This document shows, piece after piece, positions 58,292 to 64,000 of a stretch of DNA of 64,000 nucleotides; the first letter of the stretch is position 1; each line of letters starts with the position of its first letter. Location of the stretch: contig NC_083337.1 in NCBI RefSeq assembly GCF_019175385.1, forward strand, positions 21,375,885 through 21,439,884, in the 5' to 3' direction. The DNA comes from Lycium barbarum. Its lineage: Eukaryota; Streptophyta; Magnoliopsida; Solanales; Solanaceae. The notes under the pieces are model-generated. The model saw nothing but the letters and a program-made list of their open reading frames with translations. It had not been told where the DNA came from and did not search any database. The position numbers and the translations under genes are program-made.

Positions 58292-59315
58292 ACCAGGGCC
58301 TGTGTTTAGCCTTTTGTTTTTTGCCTTTGTAGGAGTCTCCGATGTAAAATCCTTTGTATAAATAGAACATGCATTTTTCTTGATTCTTTACTTTGTTTGA
58401 ATGTTTGTTATGACTTTTGCCCGAATTGTCGGTCCGTTTTAAGGAGTCATTATTTCGGACTGTGCCTGAATATCGGCTTTTCTCTTCATCCGGTACATTT
58501 TGTCTGTGAATTTGACGGAGTTTTTTCCCGTGGGACTTATCTTATGCTTTGTGAATTCAGACGTCTCCGAATCACGATGGGCATTTTTAGGGCTGGTATT
58601 TTTCGGATATTTTTTAGGGCTGGTATTTTTCGGACATCTGAATCTCAGCCTTAGCTAAATTTTGATGTAACAGTCCCCATTTGAGGGGTTAACGATTTTG
58701 GCTCGGTTCACTATGACCTTGTTGCCTTTGTCGAATTTCGACCGTAATGCCCGGAATAGGGTATATGAATGAAGTAATGCCGAAATACGGCGATAATCAT
58801 CGGGGTAGAGTGTTTTAACAAAAAGACATCCGAGATATCATTATCCGAACTTTCGATGATTTTTGGATTGCAAGTATTTGTACAAGATATAAGAATTTTG
58901 TTTCCTTCTGCTTTTGCCATAGCAAATACTAAATGGACACGATTCATTCTGATCGTTTGGTCCTTACATCGAAACCTAATGCAGAAGGTCCGGTTCTTGG
59001 TTTTGCCATAGCAAATACTGAGTGGACACGATTCATTCTGATCGTTTGGTCCTTACATCGAAACCTAATATAGAAGGTCCGGCTTTGTTTTGTTGAGCTC
59101 CTTCGATTTTCGCTAACCGGGGTAAACTTCGAAGTGGGTATAATAGTCCCCTAGCGCTTATCCGAGCTGCAAGATCGGGTAAGCGCTATTACATCCCCAT
59201 TCGTAGGGTGACCCCGAGTTTCCGGGTGTTTGTCCTTGTCGTCGTCGAGTAACACGTAGTACTTGCCTTCCTGCAAAAAAGAAAGGTTAATAGAAAAACA
59301 CGGGGAGTCCATACC
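58292..59315. mobile_element. Spacer between antisense gene and pol in copy B
   Basis: No coding frame. An 89-bp tandem duplication occupies 58912-59089 and a 25-bp duplication (TTTTTAGGGCTGGTATTTTTC) is near 58586-58635. TTTTGTTTTTTGCC and AATAGA motifs just after 58300 could serve as the 3' end of the antisense transcript. This spacer is entirely missing from copy A. Confidence 0.5.
58912..59089. repeat. 89-bp tandem duplication
   Basis: Two copies starting TTTTGCCATAGCAAATACT (58912 and 59001), each containing GGACACGATTCATTCTGATC and GTTTGGTCCTTACATCG. Only a few bases differ. Confidence 0.9.
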
Positions 59316-60523
59316 TTAGCAGTAGTATCTTTTCAAATGAGCCACATTCCAGTTATTGCGCAACCGTTTCCCGTCCATGCATTCTAACTGGTACGATCCT
59401 TTGCCCGTTACCTCGGTTATCTTGTACGGTCCTTCCCAGTTTGGATCCAGTTTTCCTTCGTTGGGATTCTTGGTTTTCAAGGTAACTTTTCGAAGCACCA
59501 AGTGCCCAACTTGGAAATGCCGAAAATTGGCTCTCTGATTATAGTAACTTTCCATTCTCTATTTTTGGGCTGCAATACGGACCAACGCGTTTTCACGAAG
59601 TTCATCCGTGAGGTTGAGTTTTACGGCCATGGCCTCCTCGTTTGACTCCTCGGTGGTATAACTGAACCGGAGACTCGGTTCACCAACTTCTACGGGAATG
59701 AGGGCTTCGGCCCCGTAGACCAACGAGAAAGGAGTTTCTCCCGTGCTTGATTTCGATGTGGTTCTGTAAGCCCACAATACCTCCGGTAATACTTCCCTCC
59801 AGTGATGCTTTGATGCTTCGAGTCTTTTCCTCAGATTTTGAATTATTGTTTTGTTCGTGGATTCTGCCTGTCCGTTCGCACACAGGTGATATGGAGTTGA
59901 TACAATTTTCTTGATCTTCAACCCTTCGAGGAAATCGTTGACTTTACCGCCTACGAACTGAGGACCATTATCACAAGTTATCTCGGCAGGGATGCCGAAA
60001 CGACAGATGATGTGGTCCTATATGAAGTCAATGACCTCATTTTCTCTAATTTTTTCAAAGGCCTGTGCTTCAACCCATTTGGAGAAATAGTCGATCATAA
60101 ATTGAATAAAACGGGCTTTACCTGGTGCCCACGGAAGCAGACCAACAATGTCCATTCCCCACTTCATGAAAGGCCAAGGTGACACCACCGAATGCAGCAA
60201 CTCCACGGGCTGATGAATTATCGGAGCATGTCTCTGACACCCGTCACATTTCCGGACGAAATTCTTTGAATCTTCCTCCATCCGGTTCCAGTAATAACCG
60301 GCTCTGATAATGTTTCGGACCAGAGCTTCAGCACTGGAGTGGTTGCCACAGGTCCCCTCATGCACCTCTCTCATCACATACTCCGTTTCTCCGAGACCCA
60401 AACACTTGGCTAGAGGTCCGAAGAAAGACCGTCGATACAGTTGGTCGTCTACCAAGCAGAACGCGCAGCTTTTGTCCTTAGTGACCGTGATTCTTTTGGA
60501 TCACTCGAGAGCTTTCCATCTCA
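59316..60523 (-). pseudogene. Tat copy B integrase
   Basis: Frames 60455-60018, 59921-59559 and 59555-59316 form one integrase. They contain the zinc region HEGTCGNHSSAEALV and CDGCQRH, the core MDIVGLLPWAPGK (catalytic Asp kept), TCDNGPQF and Glu in NGQAESTNK, and the C-terminal WEGPYKITEVTGKGSYQL ending in AHLKRYYC. A TAG at about 60016 replaces the Trp of FIWDH, and another stop lies near 59557. The C-terminal GPY domain is complete, unlike copy A. Confidence 0.88.
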
Positions 60524-60528
60524 CAAGT
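60524..60528. repeat. Target-site duplication of the solo LTR, left copy (caagt)
   Basis: The same five bases occur at 63518-63522. Removing the LTR restores a sequence colinear with copy A at 34260-34290. Confidence 0.92.
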
Positions 60529-63517
60529 TGTCACACCCCAACCTTACTAGGGTGTGATAGGCACCCAACCCCATATTCGGAGCCGAGCGAACCCGCTGAC
60601 TCTTATTACATAATTAATCTCCTTAGACTCTTACATCAATAAGAAATGAAAAACATGGTTAAGCTTTCAGAATTTTCTTTCATCGTACTCCAATCAAGTA
60701 TAATCCGTAGTCATCATGGATCGGTAACATAATACAATAAGACACGTTGGCTGATGATGCCGCTTTTAAGACTGACATACTACACCCACGACTCTGTCTG
60801 CAAAGTCTCTAACTTCGAACAAGACATCATAGCATAGTACTCTGACCCGGCAACGCTCCAGAGCAAATGGAGCTTGCCAAACTCCGCTGGAACCTCTTCT
60901 GTAATAGCTTCTACTCACCCTGAAGAAAGGGGGTCAGTACGAGCAATGTACTGAGTATGTAAGGCATGAATAGTAACATAATAAGGGATGTAATTATGAA
61001 TAATAACAGAATGGAAATATAGAGCATATCACGAGGTAAAGAGTAACCTGTACATCTGAGTGCCTCTTAGGGCGGATGCCATGCATGCTTAGCTTTCTTT
61101 GAAAAACATTTCTTGTTCATATACATAGAAAATAGAACATATCATAGTGCCGAACAACGTCGGCTTCCCCACATATGTCCCGCGTCCGGGCATATTAATC
61201 GATGTGGGATTTGCCTGAACCAATGTGGGATTTGCCTAAACCAATGTGGGATTTGCCTAAGGCAAGCCTTATACTCACCCCCCACTCTGGGACTCAGCGT
61301 TCTTGCTGAGGTTTGCCCCACCATTGGGTTTACCCCACCACCGGCTCCAATACCAAATGATCAGGTGGTTACGCGTATATAACGCTCTGGCCCTTTCCCA
61401 TATTCCCCATATACATATACATATACATATATCATATAAGCAGCATGCAGGAGAGCCCAAAGAAAGTCATGTATCTATCGGAGTGACGTAAGGTCGGTAA
61501 CCTCCGATTATATTATGGAATAATCATCGTGGCCTTATCTCACCTTGAAGGAACAATTATTATAAGGTGAGACTATCAACAAATAACAGCTTTAAGTGAA
61601 CATAGAATAAGATCAGAACCACGTTTCGAGTCAATCCGAGTTAGTATAAGAAAGTTATGGACATTGCCCCTTGCAAAAAAACCTTTAAACGTAAAATCAT
61701 CTTCATCATAGCCATCGTAGACATATTCTCATCCTTGACATCATCATTGTCATTGTAAAACATATCCATCATTGTTGCCATAAGAGCTTACAAAATCATA
61801 AACCTCTATTTTGGAAAAATATGGACACTTTGGAAAACATTTACGGGTTATCGGGAAAAGAAATCATGCCTTGAAATCATAAACGTCTAACTTTTGGAAA
61901 TAAGGAAGATATGGAAACATTTATGAAGCCATAACATCGGAATCATGCCTTTGAAAGAAAGGGACGAGCCTTAACATACCTGCTCCACGTCCTATTAGCT
62001 ACGCTTAATTGTCCAAGCTCGTTATCGCTAGTCTACATCCAAGAAGATTTACATAATCATTAGGTTCATCGTCACACACACTTGTCTTAGTCTTTCAAAT
62101 AAATTCACTTATGATCTGCCGAAATTTCGGCAGCATCTCCCATGTAAATACACCATCCCCGAGAATCTAACTCGGCCTAAATCATCAATCAACAATCCGA
62201 GAATTCAACTCGGCCAAACTATCAACAACAATACCATCAATCATACCAACAACATCAACAATCAATTCAAGACGCATTCTAACATTAACAACCTTTGTCA
62301 TACAATCCAACGACATTTCATTTTTATTCAATTCAATTTACATAACATTCAAAACGATTCAATCAACACACTACTTCACCCGACACCTTCCAAATTCAAC
62401 AAGAACAATAACAACTTATTTCCTTCTTTCAAATTCAATCACCACAACCCAACTTACAATCTTCCAAACAAATGTCTCACTTCCAAGTTCATGAATTATA
62501 TTTCCAACCTACACATTAGAAATATCATTCCTACAAATATAAGAAACCATACTAATGTCACACTAACTTCTTTCATAATCCACAAACAATCACAACTTCA
62601 TTTCCAACCATTAAATCCTCATTTTACATCATAGAATCCACAACTACAACCATCAAAATACTTAATAAAATTAATTCATCATTTCTACACAAGACAACCA
62701 CCCACACGGCTACAACCAACATGCATATATTTCATGAATTTCATCCATTCCTCAATACTATAACATGCAAAAATCACTCCTAACACATGTGAAAGAAGAT
62801 TGAATACATACCTTCTTCACTTAACTCCTTCATTCGGCTAGGCTTATGAATTGCCCAAATGAATGTTGTGCTTGTTCCAACAACTACTCCATGTTAATAA
62901 GGGCGTTCCATTTAGTACAAAAGCTAGAAGAAATAATTTTTTTCGGATAAACTTTCCATGGCTCCATGTTCGGCCACCATGGCCGAACCCCCCTTTCTCT
63001 CCCTTTTTTTTTTTTCTTTTCTCTCTAAGCTTCTTGATTTGGAAGATGAATATATCTTATTTGGTCATCCCTCTCTCTCTCTCTCTATATATATATCCTT
63101 CCAATACCAAAGGGACACATGTCCCTTCTCCACCTTTCTTGAAATTTCTTAAATTAAAACAAAGAAGACTAATGTCTTGCCATGCAAGCTTTGTCCATAT
63201 GGATAATTTGCCCCATCAAATAAAAATGTGGGCACATGCCACACACATGCCACACGGCCATCTTGGCCTTTTCATGAACTTTCTTGAATATTTTGTGAAA
63301 TTTCCATTTTTCCCCTAGCCTTCCACAATATTACCATGAGCCATTTTGTGAATTTCCCTTTTTGCCCTTAGCCTCTCTCAATATTTCCATACTACTAATG
63401 TTCATAAATAATATTCATAACCAACTTGTACATTAAAATACTTTGGAACATAGTCTTGCCCTTAACTCACCACGACTACCTTGAAATATCCAAACGTACA
63501 AAATACGGGATATAACA
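60529..63517 (-). mobile_element. Solo gypsy LTR (2989 bp) inside Tat copy B
   Basis: Minus strand from TGTTATATCCCGTATTTTG at 63517 to GGGGTGTGACA at 60529, flanked by caagt. It interrupts Tat pol between the second RNase H and the integrase. Part of it (61470-61560, GGAGTGACGTAAGGTCGGTA and CTCACCTTGAAGGAAC) matches 4193-4275 in the LTR at 2794, so the families are related. It contains a 21-bp tandem repeat and no pol sequence. CT and TA microsatellites lie at 63068-63100. Confidence 0.92.
61200..61265. repeat. 21-bp tandem repeat in the solo LTR
   Basis: Three copies of CAATGTGGGATTTGCCTAAAC, the first one slightly different. Confidence 0.9.
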
Positions 63518-63522
63518 CAAGT

Positions 63523-64000
63523 AATCGATGTACTTGTTGCGCCAATCCCAAGTTAAACCCATTGTGTTTATTTTGGCATGTCCGTTCTCTATCGCCGTAT
63601 TCATCAAGTGCACCGTAGTCCCGGGGTTGATTTCTTCCCCTTCGACTGAAGATCCCAAATTGGCCAATGCATCGGCTTCGCTGTTCTGCTCCCTCGGTTT
63701 ATGCTGCATGGTCCATTCTTTAAACCGGTATAGTATCACTTGGATTTTTTCCAGGTACCTTTGCATCCGTTCGTCCTTGACCTCGAAGACGCCGTTAACC
63801 TGGTTTACAACCAAGAGAGAATCACACTTCACTTCAATTATTTCGACCCCCATACTCCGGGCTAATTCCAAACCTGCAATCATAGCCTCATACTTGGCTT
63901 CATTGTTAGTCAATTTAACAGTTCTAATGGACTATCGAACGGCATCCCCGGCCGGGGTCCTAAGGACGATTCCTAGCCCGGAACCCTTGAGGTTCGAGGC
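63523..64000 (-). pseudogene. Tat copy B second RNase H
   Basis: Continues the integrase polyprotein across the solo LTR. The frame reads TNNEAKYEAMIAGLELARSM, KCDSLLVVNQVNG, KDERMQRYLEKIQVILYRF and QNSEADALANLGSS. Ala-Asp-Ala is retained where copy A has IDG. A stop near 63936 separates it from the upstream domain start, which runs off the window. Confidence 0.85.

Larger units (their letters stand above)
54154..64000 (-). mobile_element. Tat-clade Ty3/gypsy element, copy B (right end outside window)
   Basis: Read on the minus strand from the right edge: second RNase H (63523 onward), integrase (59316-60523), a 1-kb spacer, the oppositely oriented intron-containing gene (55451-58291), polypurine tract and 3' LTR (54154-54859). 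A solo LTR interrupts it at 60529-63517. It retains the full 3' region that copy A has lost. Gag, protease and reverse transcriptase would lie to the right of the window. Confidence 0.85.

Noticed and set aside
61200..61265. Spaced repeats as a possible CRISPR array
   Set aside because: The 21-bp units are directly tandem with no unique spacers, and the DNA is a plant LTR.
61113..61382. Cys-rich repeat frame (NQCGICL) suggestive of a small secreted peptide
   Set aside because: The Cys pattern comes from a 21-bp tandem repeat inside a solo LTR. There is no signal peptide and both strands are open.
62863..63318. A 151-codon plus-strand frame in the solo LTR
   Set aside because: Low-complexity Phe/Ser/Leu content arises from CT and TA microsatellites. 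It lies antisense in the first part of the LTR.

Overview
This window looks like repeat-filled nuclear DNA of a flowering plant, most likely Solanaceae. The pointers are Ty3/gypsy Tekay and Tat retroelements, a Sirevirus-like Ty1/copia element, Stowaway and Tourist-type MITEs, and a SINE resembling the tobacco TS/SolS group. I see no intact host protein gene, rRNA, tRNA or CRISPR array. Nearly every long reading frame belongs to an LTR retrotransposon and carries stops, frameshifts or deletions.

Layout. 1-6020: leader, primer-binding site and 3.2-kb LTR of a minus-strand gypsy element running off the left edge. 6021-24810: a nest. A decayed plus-strand Tat pol (22877-24810) was entered by a plus-strand gypsy element (pol tail to 20150, 3' LTR 20158-22876). 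That body holds a solo LTR (6781-19099, TSD caaat), which holds a complete minus-strand Tekay element (8843-18474, TSD gatac). The 3' LTR holds a Tourist-like MITE. 24811-31290: minus-strand Sirevirus-like copia element with 3' LTR, several polypurine tracts, an extra ORF and decayed pol. 31291-32135: LTR fragment of the same family as 2794-6020. 32136-39202: Tat copy A, minus strand, with 5' LTR. It sits in the antisense ORF of another Tat element whose 3' LTR ends at 40884.

40885-44480 is the least repetitive part, with a SINE, two small inverted-repeat elements and a TRIM-like LTR pair. 44500-47086: 5' end of a third Tat element, plus strand. 47087-47920: copia-type LTR. 47921-49458: Tekay-like pol fragment. 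49459-50000: minisatellite-like repeats. 50470-51130: Athila-like integrase remnant. 51243-53060: hairpin-rich foldback element. 53210-53924: two Stowaway-like MITEs. 54154-64000: Tat copy B, minus strand, entered by a solo LTR (60529-63517, TSD caagt).

The most notable structure is in the Tat copies. Between pol and the 3' LTR they carry a gene on the opposite strand. It has its own TATA-like box, at least two credible introns and a coiled-coil C-terminal half. Copy B shows its full length; copy A and the element at 39203-40000 hold truncated versions. Extra ORFs of this kind are known from plant Ty3/gypsy elements, but the function is not established.
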